Positions 27,564 through 37,013 of a stretch of 64,000 nucleotides of DNA are shown here, in pieces. Made by a program: the position numbers and the translations under genes. Below the pieces are notes generated by a model. That model saw nothing but the letters and a program-made list of their open reading frames with translations, had not been told where the DNA came from and searched no databases. Positions within the stretch are counted from its first letter, which is position 1, and each line of letters begins with the position of its first letter. The stretch covers positions 124,001-188,000 of the forward strand of contig NZ_LDES01000038.1 of the NCBI RefSeq assembly GCF_001015195.1, written 5' to 3'. The stretch is from Sphingomonas sp. Y57 (GTDB lineage: Bacteria; Pseudomonadota; Alphaproteobacteria; Sphingomonadales; Sphingomonadaceae).

Positions 27564-29099
27564 TCACGCCGCCTTCCTGTCGGCGATCCGGGACGGGACC
27601 GCGCGTTCGGAGCGGAGCGCGGCGGCGATGCCGGCGTCGTCGCCTTCGCTCCCGGCCTCGTGATATTCGGCGTCCTCGTTGACCGCCCAGACGTCATGGC
27701 GGCGCGCGCCGACGGCGATGTTGCGCGCGGTCAGCATCGCCGTCATCATCGCATGGTCCTGGTTGTTGTAGCGGTGCATGCCGTTGCGGCCGACGAAGTG
27801 GAGCGTCGGATAGCGCGCCTCCAGCTCGCCGCGCACCGCGGCGACATGGGCGGCATAGTCGTCGTCATAGACCGGATAGGCCTTTTCCTGGCGGACCACC
27901 GCGCCGCCCGCCACCGCGGCCGGATCGCACAGGCCGAGCGTGGCCAGCTCGCGCGTCGCCAGCGCGACGAGGTCCTCGTCGGACGATGACCACAGGCCGT
28001 CGCCCTCGAAGCAGAAATATTCGAGCCCGACGCAGGCGAGCGCCGGATCGGGCACCATCTCGGGCGACCAGCTCCGGAAATTCTGGATGCGGCCGACCTG
28101 CACCCGCTCGTCATGGATGTAGATCCAGTTGTCGGGGAACAGGTCGTCCGACCGGATCATCAGCGCGACGGTCAGGAAGTCGCGATAGTTGAGCGCCATC
28201 GCATCGGGCAGCGTCGCCGGCAGCGGGTGGATACGGCTCGCCAGCTCGCGCATCGGCGCGGAGCTGATCACATGATCGGCGGTCAGCATCGCCAGCCGGC
28301 CGTCGCGTCCCATGGCCGCGACCCGCCACAGCCCGGCGGTCTCGTCCCACGACAGCTGGTGGAGCGTGTGCCCCATCAGCACGCTGTTGCCCTGCTCCAA
28401 TATGCGGTCGCGCGCGGCGTCCCACATCATGCCGGGGCCCTTGCGCGGGTAGCGGAAGCTTTCGAGCAGGGTCTTGGCCTGCATCCCGTCATTGGGCTGC
28501 TTGTTGAGGCCCAGCGAGCGGCGGACGCCGTCCCACACCGCCTTGCCCAGGCTCAGCCCCTTGATGCGCTGCGCTGCCCAGTCGGCCGACATTTCGTCGC
28601 ACGGCATGCCCCACACCTTCTCGGTATACGTCTTGAAGAAGATGCCGAACAGGCGGGCGCCGAACTGGTTGACCACCCATTGCTCGAAGCTTCTCACCTC
28701 CTTGTGAGGGAACAGCTTCCAACGGAAGAAGCTGGCCATGCACAGGGTCGACTGCCACAGGCCCAGGTTGCGCAGCGCCTCGAAGGCGCGCAGCGGATAG
28801 CTGTAATATTTGCCGCGATAATAGATGCGGCTCATCCGCGGCCGCTCGATGAAGTCGTCGGGCAGCAGCTCGTTCCACAGATCGACCACCTCTCGCGACT
28901 TGGAGAAGAAGCGGTGGCCGCCAATGTCGAATCGGAAGCCCCCATGTTCGACCGTGCGGCTGATCCCGCCGACCTGCTCCGGGTCCTTCTCGATCAGGGT
29001 GACGGTGAATCCCTGCTTGCCGAGCATGTAGCCGGCGGTCAGGCCGGCGGGCCCCGCCCCGATGATCGCGACGTCGACATGGTGGGAAGCGCGCGGCAT
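27564..29099 (-). CDS. NAD(P)/FAD-dependent oxidoreductase, UDP-galactopyranose-mutase-like
   Basis: 511 residues. A dinucleotide-binding start VAIIGAGPAGLTAGYMLGKQ (GxGxxG at 14-19) is followed by the second FAD motif GGISRTVEHGGFRFDIGGHR and the segment RIYYRGKYYSYPLRAFEAL, which recalls UDP-galactopyranose mutases. The C-terminal FVGRNGMHRYNNQDHAMMTA closes the FAD site. UGM enzymes convert pyranose to furanose sugars; relatives without that activity desaturate or isomerise lipids or sugars, so the reaction is inferred only. It lies 34 bp upstream of GT-C paralog B on the same strand, which suggests joint expression. It is divergent from the amidohydrolase. Confidence 0.85.
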   Translation of the reverse strand: MPRASHHVDVAIIGAGPAGLTAGYMLGKQGFTVTLIEKDPEQVGGISRTVEHGGFRFDIGGHRFFSKSREVVDLWNELLPDDFIERPRMSRIYYRGKYYSYPLRAFEALRNLGLWQSTLCMASFFRWKLFPHKEVRSFEQWVVNQFGARLFGIFFKTYTEKVWGMPCDEMSADWAAQRIKGLSLGKAVWDGVRRSLGLNKQPNDGMQAKTLLESFRYPRKGPGMMWDAARDRILEQGNSVLMGHTLHQLSWDETAGLWRVAAMGRDGRLAMLTADHVISSAPMRELASRIHPLPATLPDAMALNYRDFLTVALMIRSDDLFPDNWIYIHDERVQVGRIQNFRSWSPEMVPDPALACVGLEYFCFEGDGLWSSSDEDLVALATRELATLGLCDPAAVAGGAVVRQEKAYPVYDDDYAAHVAAVRGELEARYPTLHFVGRNGMHRYNNQDHAMMTAMLTARNIAVGARRHDVWAVNEDAEYHEAGSEGDDAGIAAALRSERAVPSRIADRKAA

Positions 29100-29214
29100 C
29101 GAAGGTCCCTCATCCGGATATTCGCCCCGGGCATGGCCGACGAGCCGCTAAGACATGGTTAACGGGGGCCGCCACGGCTGGTCAAAGCCGGTCCACTGGC
29201 CTAGCCAGAGTGCC

Positions 29215-30597
29215 GTGATCATCTCTGTCAGGAACCGGCCTTCCCGGATCGCGCTGCTGTCGCTGGCCCTGCTGTCGCTGGTGGCCGCCGCCCCGCCCGC
29301 CCAACCCGACGGGGCGCTCAGCCTCTATGCCGACGCGACCGTCATCGACGGCACCGGCGCGGCGCCCCGCGCGCATCAGGACATATTGGTACGCGGGCAG
29401 CGGATCGTCGCGGTCGCGCCGCGCGGCACCATCGCCGGGGCCGAGGGGGCGAAACGGATCGACCTGGCGGGGCGCTTCGTCATGCCGGGGCTGGTCGATA
29501 CCCATGTCCACCTCGCAACGCCTCCCGACGACGCCAGGGCGCGCGCGATCCTGCGCCGAAATCTCTATGGCGGGGTGACGGCGGTGCGTGACATGGCCGA
29601 TGACGTGCGACCGGTGGCCGAACTCGGCCGCGCCGCGCTGGCGGGGGAGATCGCCGCGCCCGATATCTATTACACCGCGCTGATGGCGGGCCCACCCTTC
29701 TTCCAGGACCCCCGCGTGCTCGCGGTGACGCTGGGCGTCACGCCGGGCAAGGCGCCCTGGATGCAGGCGATCGACGATCGGACCGACCTCCGGACCGCGG
29801 TGACGCTGGCACGCGGCACCTCGGCGACCGCGATCAAGATCTATGCCGACCTCCCGGCGCGGCTCGTCAAGGCGATCACGGCCGAGGCGCACCGCCAGAA
29901 TATACCGGTCTGGGCGCACAGCGCCGTGTTTCCGACCCGCCCGGCCGACGTCATCGCCGCCGGTGCCGACACGGTCAGCCATGTCTGCTACCTCGCCTAT
30001 CAGGTCGAGCCGGTGATGCTCGCCGCCTATGAGGATCGAACGCCGGTCAACGAGGCACTGCTCGCGTCCGAGGGCGATGACCCGACGATCGCCGGCCTCT
30101 ATCGTTCGATGCTGAAGCGGGGCACGATCCTCGATGCGACCGGCAGCCTGTTCGTTCGGTACGACAAGGCACGGCAGCAGCATCCGGAAAAACGGCGGCT
30201 GCGCTGCAGCGGCGCGGCGACCACCCGGCTGACGCGGCAGGCATGGAAGGCGGGGGTGCCCGTCTCGACCGGCACCGACTTCGTCCAGGGCTATCGCAGC
30301 GACTGGCCCGACGTGCATGAGGAGCTGTTCTTCCTCGCCCGCGACGTCGGCATGCCGCCGATCGAGGTGATCCGGTCGGCGACGCTGGTCGGCGCGCAGG
30401 CGGCGGGGCAGGCGGCGGAGATGGGATCGATCGAGCCGGGCAAGCTCGCCAATTTCCTGGTCCTGGCCGCCGATCCGGCCGCCGACATCGGCAATATCCG
30501 GACGATCGAGACGGTGGTGAAGCGCGGCCGCGCCTATCCGCGCGACGACTATCGGCCGACGACCAAGGCGGAAATGGGGGACGGCGATGACGATTGA
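29215..30597 (+). CDS. exported amidohydrolase family protein (imidazolonepropionase-like)
   Basis: About 460 residues. A signal peptide (RIALLSLALLSLVAAAPPAQ) precedes a metal-dependent amidohydrolase barrel with the full ligand set: HxH at His97 and His99 in LVDTHVHLA, the bridging Lys in AIKIYADLPAR, His in PVWAHSAV and in TVSHVCYLAY, and Asp in STGTDFVQGY. It belongs with the prolidase/imidazolonepropionase-type branch that cleaves cyclic or peptide amides; the substrate is unknown. I use the GTG at 29215, which places the signal peptide at the N-terminus; 29155 is a longer option. Its 3' end overlaps the M19 gene by 11 bp, and the two likely act together in the periplasm. Confidence 0.85.
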   Translation: MIISVRNRPSRIALLSLALLSLVAAAPPAQPDGALSLYADATVIDGTGAAPRAHQDILVRGQRIVAVAPRGTIAGAEGAKRIDLAGRFVMPGLVDTHVHLATPPDDARARAILRRNLYGGVTAVRDMADDVRPVAELGRAALAGEIAAPDIYYTALMAGPPFFQDPRVLAVTLGVTPGKAPWMQAIDDRTDLRTAVTLARGTSATAIKIYADLPARLVKAITAEAHRQNIPVWAHSAVFPTRPADVIAAGADTVSHVCYLAYQVEPVMLAAYEDRTPVNEALLASEGDDPTIAGLYRSMLKRGTILDATGSLFVRYDKARQQHPEKRRLRCSGAATTRLTRQAWKAGVPVSTGTDFVQGYRSDWPDVHEELFFLARDVGMPPIEVIRSATLVGAQAAGQAAEMGSIEPGKLANFLVLAADPAADIGNIRTIETVVKRGRAYPRDDYRPTTKAEMGDGDDD

Positions 30598-31720
30598 ACG
30601 GCGCGAATTCCTGGCGCTCGCCACGGCGACGGCGGCGACGGCGGCCTTGCCGGGTCCGCTGCGGGCCGCGGCCACGGACGACCCGGTGAAGGGCCGGATC
30701 GTCGTCAATGCGCTCGGCGGGCTCGGCGATCCCAACGATCGCGGCGATGGGATGGTCCCTCGCGTCAGCCCCCGCGTACTGGCGGAGGCGCATGCCTCGG
30801 GGCTGACCGCGGTCAATATCACGCTCGGCTATGTGGCGGGCCCCGCCGACCCGTTCGAGGCGAGTGTGCGCGACATCGCCGCGACCGACCGGCTGGTGCG
30901 CGAACATGGCCGCGATCTGACCAAGATACTGAGCGCGGCCGACATTGGCCGCGCCCGGGCGGAGGGCAAGGTCGGGCTGATCTACGGTTTCCAGAATGGC
31001 GCGATGATGGGCCAGGATGTCGGCCGCGCGGACATCTTCGCGAATCTCGGCGTGCGCATCTTCCAGCTCACCTATAATCCCGCCAACCAGATCGGCGACG
31101 GATCGATGGCGCCCGGGAATCGGGGCATCACCCCGTTCGGGCGCGAGCTGATCGCCCGGCTCAACGATCTGCGGGTGATGGTCGACCTGTCGCACAGCGG
31201 AGAGCGGACCTGCCTGGAGGCGGCCCGCGCCTCGCGCGCGCCGATCTCGATCAACCATACGGGCTGCCGCGCGCTGGTCGATCTGCCGCGCAACAAGACC
31301 GATGCCGAGCTGCGGCTGGTGGCCGAGCGGGGCGGCTTCGTCGGCATCTATTTCATGCCCTTCCTCAACGCGACCGGCCATGCCCGCGCCGAGGACGTCG
31401 TCGCGCATATCGACCATGCGGTGAACGTCTGCGGCGAGGATCATGTCGGCATCGGCACCGACGGCGACGTCACCCAGATCGACGACCTCAAGCGCTATGA
31501 GGCGGCCCTCGCCAAGGAGATCGCCGAACGACGCGCCGCCGGGATCAGCGCGGCGGGCGAGCGGCCCGACACCTATCCCTTCGTCGTCGACCTGCGCGGG
31601 CCGGACCAGTTCCGCAGGCTCGCCCGGCTGCTCCAGGCGAAGGGCTATGGCAGCGCCCGGATCGAGAAGATCCTCGGCGCCAATTTCCTGCGCCATGCCG
31701 AGGCGATCTGGGGCGCCTGA
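30587..31720 (+). CDS. Tat-exported M19 (membrane dipeptidase) family protein, divergent metal site
   Basis: 377 residues. A twin-arginine signal (ERREFLALATATAATAALPG) is followed by the peptidase M19 (renal dipeptidase) barrel. His203 in VDLSHSGE, His224 in INHTGC and Asp292 in IGTDGDV are kept. The N-terminal HxD pair of the family is replaced: the aligned position reads VVNALGG (Asn41, Leu43). The bridging Glu position reads YGFQNGAMM (Gln136). Loss of those ligands suggests altered or lost zinc-dependent dipeptidase activity, perhaps a mononuclear enzyme. It overlaps the amidohydrolase gene, so the products are probably made and used together. Confidence 0.85.
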   Translation: MTIERREFLALATATAATAALPGPLRAAATDDPVKGRIVVNALGGLGDPNDRGDGMVPRVSPRVLAEAHASGLTAVNITLGYVAGPADPFEASVRDIAATDRLVREHGRDLTKILSAADIGRARAEGKVGLIYGFQNGAMMGQDVGRADIFANLGVRIFQLTYNPANQIGDGSMAPGNRGITPFGRELIARLNDLRVMVDLSHSGERTCLEAARASRAPISINHTGCRALVDLPRNKTDAELRLVAERGGFVGIYFMPFLNATGHARAEDVVAHIDHAVNVCGEDHVGIGTDGDVTQIDDLKRYEAALAKEIAERRAAGISAAGERPDTYPFVVDLRGPDQFRRLARLLQAKGYGSARIEKILGANFLRHAEAIWGA

Positions 31721-31730
31721 TCCGGCGCGG

Positions 31731-32402
31731 TCAGGCGGGCACCGGCTCCGCCGCGAAGGAGGCGAGCTGGGCGGCATGTGCGGCCTGGAAGGCCGGACGC
31801 GCGACACAGCGGTCACGATAGGCGGTGAGAGTCGGGAATTCGGCCACCAACGCCTCGTCGGAGACTTCGCGCAGGACCGTCGTCATGACGATGTCGGCGG
31901 CGGTGAACTCGCCCTCCAGATAATCCTTGTCGCCGAGCCAGCCGGCGAGAGAGGCCAGTCGCCCGCGCAGCGTCTCGATCACCTGCGGGCGGCGCAGGCG
32001 ACCCCATTCGGCATCGGGGTTGAAGGTGTCGATATCGACGAGGTCGAAGACGAAGGGCTCGACGCTGTTGAGTGCCGCCGTCACCCAGCTGAGCACGCGG
32101 GCGCGGCCCTGCGCGGTGCGTGGCATCAGCCGCTCGCTATGTTCTGCGATGCGCAGCACCATCGCGCCGCTCTCGAACATCTGCACCTCCTCGTCGCGAT
32201 AGGCGGGGACTTGGCCGAACGGCTGCTCGCGGCGATAATCCGCACCCTTCGCCGTCTCGAAGCCGATCAGCCGCTCGCGATAGCCGAGCCCGGCCTCCTC
32301 GCAGGCCCAGCGCGGCCGCAGGTCGCGGACGAAGCCGCGCGCGAAATCGGGTACCCAGGCGAAGCCGGTGATCTCGATGGGGGCATTCTGGTCGATCGGC
32401 AT
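31731..32402 (-). CDS. glutathione S-transferase family protein
   Basis: A 223-residue cytosolic GST-fold protein. The thioredoxin-like N-terminal domain contains the cis-Pro stretch PFGQVPAYRDEEVQMFESGAMV, in which the V-P and E-S pair bind glutathione in the family. The C-terminal helical domain has the conserved N-capping region LEGEFTAADIVMTTVL. An N-terminal segment (FARGFVRDLRPRWACEEAG) replaces the usual serine/tyrosine start, so the catalytic residue is uncertain. It is not in an operon; it converges with the M19 gene by 10 bp and is followed on the same strand by dctA upstream. Confidence 0.88.
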   Translation of the reverse strand: MPIDQNAPIEITGFAWVPDFARGFVRDLRPRWACEEAGLGYRERLIGFETAKGADYRREQPFGQVPAYRDEEVQMFESGAMVLRIAEHSERLMPRTAQGRARVLSWVTAALNSVEPFVFDLVDIDTFNPDAEWGRLRRPQVIETLRGRLASLAGWLGDKDYLEGEFTAADIVMTTVLREVSDEALVAEFPTLTAYRDRCVARPAFQAAHAAQLASFAAEPVPA

Positions 32403-32503
32403 GACGGCTCCTCTCTCGCTCTGGTGGGCAAAGAGTTGATATCAACATATTGGGATTCTGTCAAAGACCGGGTCCAGCGCCTGGTTAGCGGTTACGATGA
32501 GCC

Positions 32504-33781
32504 CTAGCCCAGCGCAGCCTTGAGCTTCTCGCGGTCGAGTTGGCCTTCCCAGCGGGCGACGACGACGGTCGCGACGGCGTTGCCGACGAAATTGGTGAGG
32601 CTGCGGCATTCCGACATGAAGCGGTCGATGCCGAGGATCAGCGCCATCCCCGCGACCGGCACCGACGGCACGATCGACAGCGTCGCGGCGAGGGTGACGA
32701 AGCCCGCGCCGGTAACCCCGGCGGCGCCCTTCGACGACAGCATCGCCACCAGCAGAAGGCCGATCTGCTCGCCCAACGACAGGTCGACATCGCAGGCCTG
32801 GGCGATGAACAGCGCCGCCAGCGTCATGTAGATGTTGGTGCCGTCGAGGTTGAACGAATAGCCGGTGGGGACGACCAGCCCGACGATCGGCTTGGCGCAG
32901 CCGGCATCCTCCATCTTGGCCATCAGGTTGGGCAGAGCGCTTTCGGACGAGGAGGTGCCCAGCACCAGCAGCAGCTCGTCCTTGAGATAGGCGATCAGCC
33001 GCAGGATCGAAAAGCCCGCGATCCGCGCGATGATGCCGAGTATCACGAGGACGAAGCCGAGCGAGGTCAGGTAGAAGCACAGCACCAGCCCGCCGAGATT
33101 GGCGAGGCTGCCGAGGCCGAACTTGCCGATTGTGAACGCCATCGCGCCGAAGGCGCCGACGGGTGCGGCCTTCATCAGGATGCCGACCAGCCGGAACACG
33201 ACCATGGTCAGCCGCTCGAGCAGGTCGGTGACCGGCCGGGCGCGCTCGCCCACCAGCGACAGCGCGATGCCGAACAGGATCGCGACGAACAGGACCTGCA
33301 GTATCTCTCCCCCGGCCAGCGCCGACAGCAGCGTGTCGGGGATGATCGCCATCAGGAAGCCGACCAGGGACTGGTCGTGCGCTGCCTTGGCATAGTTGGC
33401 GATGTGGCTGTTATCGAGATCGGCGACCGAGATATGCATCCCGGCGCCCGGCTGGACGATGTTCGCGACGAACATGCCGACGATCAGCGCCAGCGTCGAC
33501 ACCGTGAGGAAATAGCCGAACGCCTTGAGCGCTACCCGGCCGAGATCGCCGAGATGGCTGAGCCCGGCGATGCCGGTCACCACGGTCAGGAAGATGACCG
33601 GCGCGATGATCATCTTGACGAGCTTGATGAATGCGTCGCCGAGCGGCTTCAGCTGCGCGCCGATGTCCGGCGCCAGCCAGCCGAGCAGAACGCCCAGCAG
33701 GATGGCGAGCAGCACCTGCGCATAGAGCGATCGCCAGAAGGGTGGGCGGGACGCCGGCGCGGCGTCGCTGTCGATGATCAT
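32504..33781 (-). CDS. dctA: C4-dicarboxylate:cation symporter
   Basis: A 425-residue inner-membrane transporter of the dicarboxylate/amino-acid:cation symporter family that imports succinate, fumarate and malate. The family core is intact: the serine-rich loop [15 protein letters not shown], then [20 protein letters not shown], then the second serine-rich loop [20 protein letters not shown] and the ending [20 protein letters not shown]. Length is normal. The start is the ATG giving [11 protein letters not shown]. It is monocistronic by spacing, with 71 bp to the TonB receptor behind it. No sigma-54 site or DctBD-like regulators are nearby, so control cannot be stated. Confidence 0.95.
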   Translation of the reverse strand: MIIDSDAAPASRPPFWRSLYAQVLLAILLGVLLGWLAPDIGAQLKPLGDAFIKLVKMIIAPVIFLTVVTGIAGLSHLGDLGRVALKAFGYFLTVSTLALIVGMFVANIVQPGAGMHISVADLDNSHIANYAKAAHDQSLVGFLMAIIPDTLLSALAGGEILQVLFVAILFGIALSLVGERARPVTDLLERLTMVVFRLVGILMKAAPVGAFGAMAFTIGKFGLGSLANLGGLVLCFYLTSLGFVLVILGIIARIAGFSILRLIAYLKDELLLVLGTSSSESALPNLMAKMEDAGCAKPIVGLVVPTGYSFNLDGTNIYMTLAALFIAQACDVDLSLGEQIGLLLVAMLSSKGAAGVTGAGFVTLAATLSIVPSVPVAGMALILGIDRFMSECRSLTNFVGNAVATVVVARWEGQLDREKLKAALG

Positions 33782-33852
33782 GAGATGACGGGCCCCCTCC
33801 GAGAGGCCGCTGACGTCCCACGAATCCCGATGCCTTTCAAGGGAGGGTTGAA

Positions 33853-35874
33853 TTACCGCCTATATCTGAGCGCGACCCACAGCGTGCGCGGCGTCGCGCG
33901 TTCGACGGTGCCGTCGGCGCCCACCGTCGCCTCGACGCGCTTGTTGGCGATATTCTCGCCGCGCAGCTCGGCGCTGAAGCCGCCGCCGAGGTCGATCGCG
34001 GCGACGGCATCGAAGGTCAGCGCATCGGCAAGGCGCCGGCTGTTCTGGTCGTCTTCATACTGGCTGGCGACATAGCGTGCGGTGATGCCGAGCCGGGCCG
34101 TGTCGGGCCGGTTCCACTCGATCGAGGCGCTCGCCTGGTCGCGCGGCGTCTGGGCCGGGCGCAGCCCGGCCAGGCCGGTCGCCGCGCCGGACGCGCGGAC
34201 GCGCGCATCGATGTGCGAATAGCTGGCGATCGCGCGCCATTCGCCCAGCGTCGCCATGCCGTCGATCTCGATACCGCGGCTGCGGATCGCGTCGACGTTC
34301 TGCCGCTGGCGGGTGTTCGGCGCGATGGTGACGTTGGAGATCGCGTCGTCGAGCCGGTTCCAGAAGATTGTCGCCCCCAGCTTCCAGCCGGGCAGCGGCG
34401 CATATTCGGCTCCGCCCTCGATCCCCTTCACCCGCTCGGGATCGAGCAGCGGGTTGGCGACGGTCGAATCGTTGCCCGCACGGAACGGGCGGTAAAGCTC
34501 GTTGAGGGTCGGCAGGCGCCAGCCGGTATAGGCTGCCGCGCGCAGGCTGACCGCCGCGGCGCCCGGCGGGCTCCAGGCAATGCCGGCTCGGCCGGTCGCT
34601 TCGGTTCCCGACCGATCGGGATAGCGCGCGCTGTTGGCTGCGATCAGCGCCCCTGTCGCCCGGCTGATCTCGGTGCGCTTGCCGTCACGGAGCTGCCAAT
34701 GGTCTACCCGGCCGCTCGCGGTCAGCGTCAGCCCCCGGGCGGGTAGCAGCGCCAGTTCGGCGAAGCCGCCGAAGACGGTCTGCTCGCCACCTGCGATGCG
34801 ATTGGCGTTGGTCGAGAAAACCCGTTCCTCGGTGCGTCCGCTGACATGGCGGGCGTCGCCGCCGAGCCGCAGGTTGACCCCCGTGCCGAGCGGTGGGCGC
34901 AGTTCGATCCTCCCGCCAAAACCATTGGCGGGGACGTTATATTGATCGAGCGACTGGCTGGCCGTCGCTCGGCCCGCGCCGATGCTGGCGAAACCGCTCG
35001 AGAACTCGCGATGCTGGAGCCATGCGGTCGCCTCCCACCCCCAACGGCCGCGCCCGACCAGCCGGACCGAGCTGTCGACCGCGAGATTGCTGTTGCCGGT
35101 GAACGGGACGCCGCGGTCGCGCCGGTCGAGCAGGAAGGAACCGTTGGCCTGCAACTCGGTCTCCGCGCCGACAGGGATCACCGCGCGGGCGGCCGCCCGG
35201 CTCTGCCGGTAGCGCGCGGCGCGGTCGATCGGCCCGCGGTCCTCCTCGACGACGGGGATGAAGCCGTCGCCCTGTGCATGGCCGCCCGACAGCATCAGGA
35301 AGCCGCCGCCGAGATGCGCCGTCACGGTCGCGTCGGCGTCTATCGAGTCACGGCTGCCATAGGCGACGCTCGCGTCGACGGCATGTGCCTCGTCGGGCCC
35401 CATGCTCGACAGCTCGATCGTGCCGGCCAGCGCGCCGGGGCCGTAGACGCCGCTGCCGCCGCCGCGGGTGACGCGGACATGGCCGATCCGTGCCGGGTCG
35501 AGGGCCGCCCAGCTCACCCAGCCGCCGAACGGATCGACCATCGGCACGCCGTCGAGCAGGATCAGCGCGCGCGTCGATGCGTTGCCGCCCAGACCGCGCA
35601 GCGTCGCCCCCTGGCTGGTCGGGTGGGCCGACCGCGCGTCGGAACGACGGAACTGCTGGAAGCCGGCGGCGTCGCGCAGGATATCCTCCATCCGCCCGCT
35701 CGCCGACGTCTCCAGCCGGGCGCGATCGATGCTGATCACGTCGAAAGCCGCGTCGCCGGGCGACCGCGGCAGGCCCTGGCCCGTTACGACGATCTCCGCC
35801 CCATCGTCGGCGCGGGCGGGGCCGGTCACGAGCCCGACGCACGCGGCGGTCAGCAGGAAACGAAGATAGCGCAC
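33853..35874 (-). CDS. TonB-dependent outer-membrane receptor
   Basis: A 673-residue outer-membrane receptor. A signal peptide ([21 protein letters not shown]) leads into a TonB-box-like AEIVVTGQG. The plug domain follows ([39 protein letters not shown], with the family PMVDPFGGW loop), then a barrel ending LWVALRYRR with aromatic and basic residues at the end. It is shorter than siderophore receptors, in the size range of BtuB-like members. I see no cobalamin riboswitch in the 185 bp upstream and no transporter partner next to it, so the substrate is unknown. The GTG at 35874 has GGGAG 7 nt before it and gives the signal peptide at once. Confidence 0.9.
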   Translation of the reverse strand: MRYLRFLLTAACVGLVTGPARADDGAEIVVTGQGLPRSPGDAAFDVISIDRARLETSASGRMEDILRDAAGFQQFRRSDARSAHPTSQGATLRGLGGNASTRALILLDGVPMVDPFGGWVSWAALDPARIGHVRVTRGGGSGVYGPGALAGTIELSSMGPDEAHAVDASVAYGSRDSIDADATVTAHLGGGFLMLSGGHAQGDGFIPVVEEDRGPIDRAARYRQSRAAARAVIPVGAETELQANGSFLLDRRDRGVPFTGNSNLAVDSSVRLVGRGRWGWEATAWLQHREFSSGFASIGAGRATASQSLDQYNVPANGFGGRIELRPPLGTGVNLRLGGDARHVSGRTEERVFSTNANRIAGGEQTVFGGFAELALLPARGLTLTASGRVDHWQLRDGKRTEISRATGALIAANSARYPDRSGTEATGRAGIAWSPPGAAAVSLRAAAYTGWRLPTLNELYRPFRAGNDSTVANPLLDPERVKGIEGGAEYAPLPGWKLGATIFWNRLDDAISNVTIAPNTRQRQNVDAIRSRGIEIDGMATLGEWRAIASYSHIDARVRASGAATGLAGLRPAQTPRDQASASIEWNRPDTARLGITARYVASQYEDDQNSRRLADALTFDAVAAIDLGGGFSAELRGENIANKRVEATVGADGTVERATPRTLWVALRYRR

Positions 35875-35956
35875 GATGATACTCCCGGAAGTTGCCGGGG
35901 CGGATGACCATTCCAGGGCGGCGGCGTCAATGGGTATAAAGGCCAAGACGTCCTTC

Positions 35957-36043
35957 CGTTATGCCGGCGGAGGACGGCATCTCGGGAGAGGAGAGAAGGT
36001 CGAGGCAGGAGCCACCGGAGGTCCCGGCCTACGCCGGGACGAC
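35957..36043. repeat. palindromic repeat, composite copy
   Basis: The left arm is CGTTATGCCGGCGGAGGACG and the right arm ends GGCCTACGCCGGGACGACGG. The internal GAGGTCGAGGCAGGAGCC-like part (here AAGGTCGAGGCAGGAGCCAC) matches the copy at 17333. It lies between the start of the TonB receptor and the end of the olsB-like gene. Confidence 0.65.
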
Positions 36044-36060
36044 GGAGAGTGTGGGCCGCC

Positions 36061-36858
36061 CTACGCCGCGACCTCGAAGCGCTGGGCGTATCGGGCGGCG
36101 ATGCGGGCGACGGGCATCAGCACGAACACGTCGATCGTGTTGAAGGCGTGGTCGATATAGGCGCCGTCGCCTACCTCGGCACCGACGCGCAGATAGGCCT
36201 TGATCAGCGGCGGCAGCCGGCGCGAGGCGATGCGCGGGTCGTAGCCGCCGAGCGGCAGCGGGCCGAGGGGAATGGCGTGTGCGCCGATCGCGCGGGCGCG
36301 CAGTTCGGGGACCGCCATATGGTTATGGGCGAGCAGCGACAGCCCCTCGGCATGTTCGGTCGGTTCGGTGCCGGGAAAGCTTGCGCAGCCGAACATATGG
36401 CCGATGCTGTGGCGCTGCAGATAGTCGGCGATGCCGCGCCACAGCAGCTGGATCGTGCCCGCGTCGCGATAGGCGGGATCGACGCAGGAGCGGCCCAGCT
36501 CGAGCAGCTCGACTCCCTCGCGCCGACCATGTGCGATCACCGCCGACAGGTCGAACTCATGCGCCGAATAAAAGCCGGCATGGGCCTCGGCGACGCTCTG
36601 GCGGAGCAGCCTGTAGGTACCGACCACCGGACTGCCGGGACGCGCATGGTCCTCGACCAGCAGATGGTCGCACAGCATGTCGTAGGGGTCGACGTCGCGT
36701 TGTTGGCCGGTACCGGCCATGGCGGGATCGGGTGTCGCGCCCATGCCGCGGAAGAAGATGTCGTAGCGCAGCCGCTGCGCCGCGATCACGTCGGCCTCGC
36801 CATCGGCGAGCCGGACGGCAAGGCGGCGTTCAACCCTGTCGAGGGCCTGCGTCATCAT
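36061..36858 (-). CDS. olsB: L-ornithine N-alpha-acyltransferase-like GNAT protein (OlsB-like)
   Basis: A 265-residue acyltransferase of the OlsB/hemolysin-like GNAT group. The N-terminal ADVIAAQRLRYDIFFRGMGA and the following VDPYDMLCDHLLVEDH are family hallmarks, as are ELGRSCVDPAYRDAGTIQLL and GHMFGCASFPGTEPTEH. OlsB acylates ornithine with 3-hydroxy-fatty acid from ACP, the first step to ornithine lipids, which are phosphorus-free membrane lipids. Its partner olsA is not in this window. The tandem ATG at 36858/36855 follows AAGGGGA at a good distance. It stands alone between the receptor and zwf, divergent from zwf. Confidence 0.85.
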   Translation of the reverse strand: MMTQALDRVERRLAVRLADGEADVIAAQRLRYDIFFRGMGATPDPAMAGTGQQRDVDPYDMLCDHLLVEDHARPGSPVVGTYRLLRQSVAEAHAGFYSAHEFDLSAVIAHGRREGVELLELGRSCVDPAYRDAGTIQLLWRGIADYLQRHSIGHMFGCASFPGTEPTEHAEGLSLLAHNHMAVPELRARAIGAHAIPLGPLPLGGYDPRIASRRLPPLIKAYLRVGAEVGDGAYIDHAFNTIDVFVLMPVARIAARYAQRFEVAA

Positions 36859-37013
36859 GGCGTCCCCTTGCTGCAACGGTGAACCGGCAATAATGGCGCA
36901 GTGCGACAGGGCGGCTACCGCATCGCGATCGATTTGCTACAACCATGTTCCACGGCCGTGACGATGACGGCATGACCTTCCCGGCGACCGCCGGACCACA
37001 AGGAGAATCCGGA

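Noticed and set aside
29155-29214. Longer start for the amidohydrolase
   Set aside because: The extra N-terminal residues (NGGRHGWSKPVHWPS) would bury the signal peptide; the GTG at 29215 gives a normal signal sequence.
35880-36060. Cobalamin riboswitch upstream of the TonB receptor
   Set aside because: The gap is only 185 bp, is mostly filled by a palindromic repeat, and I see no B12-box-like conserved core.
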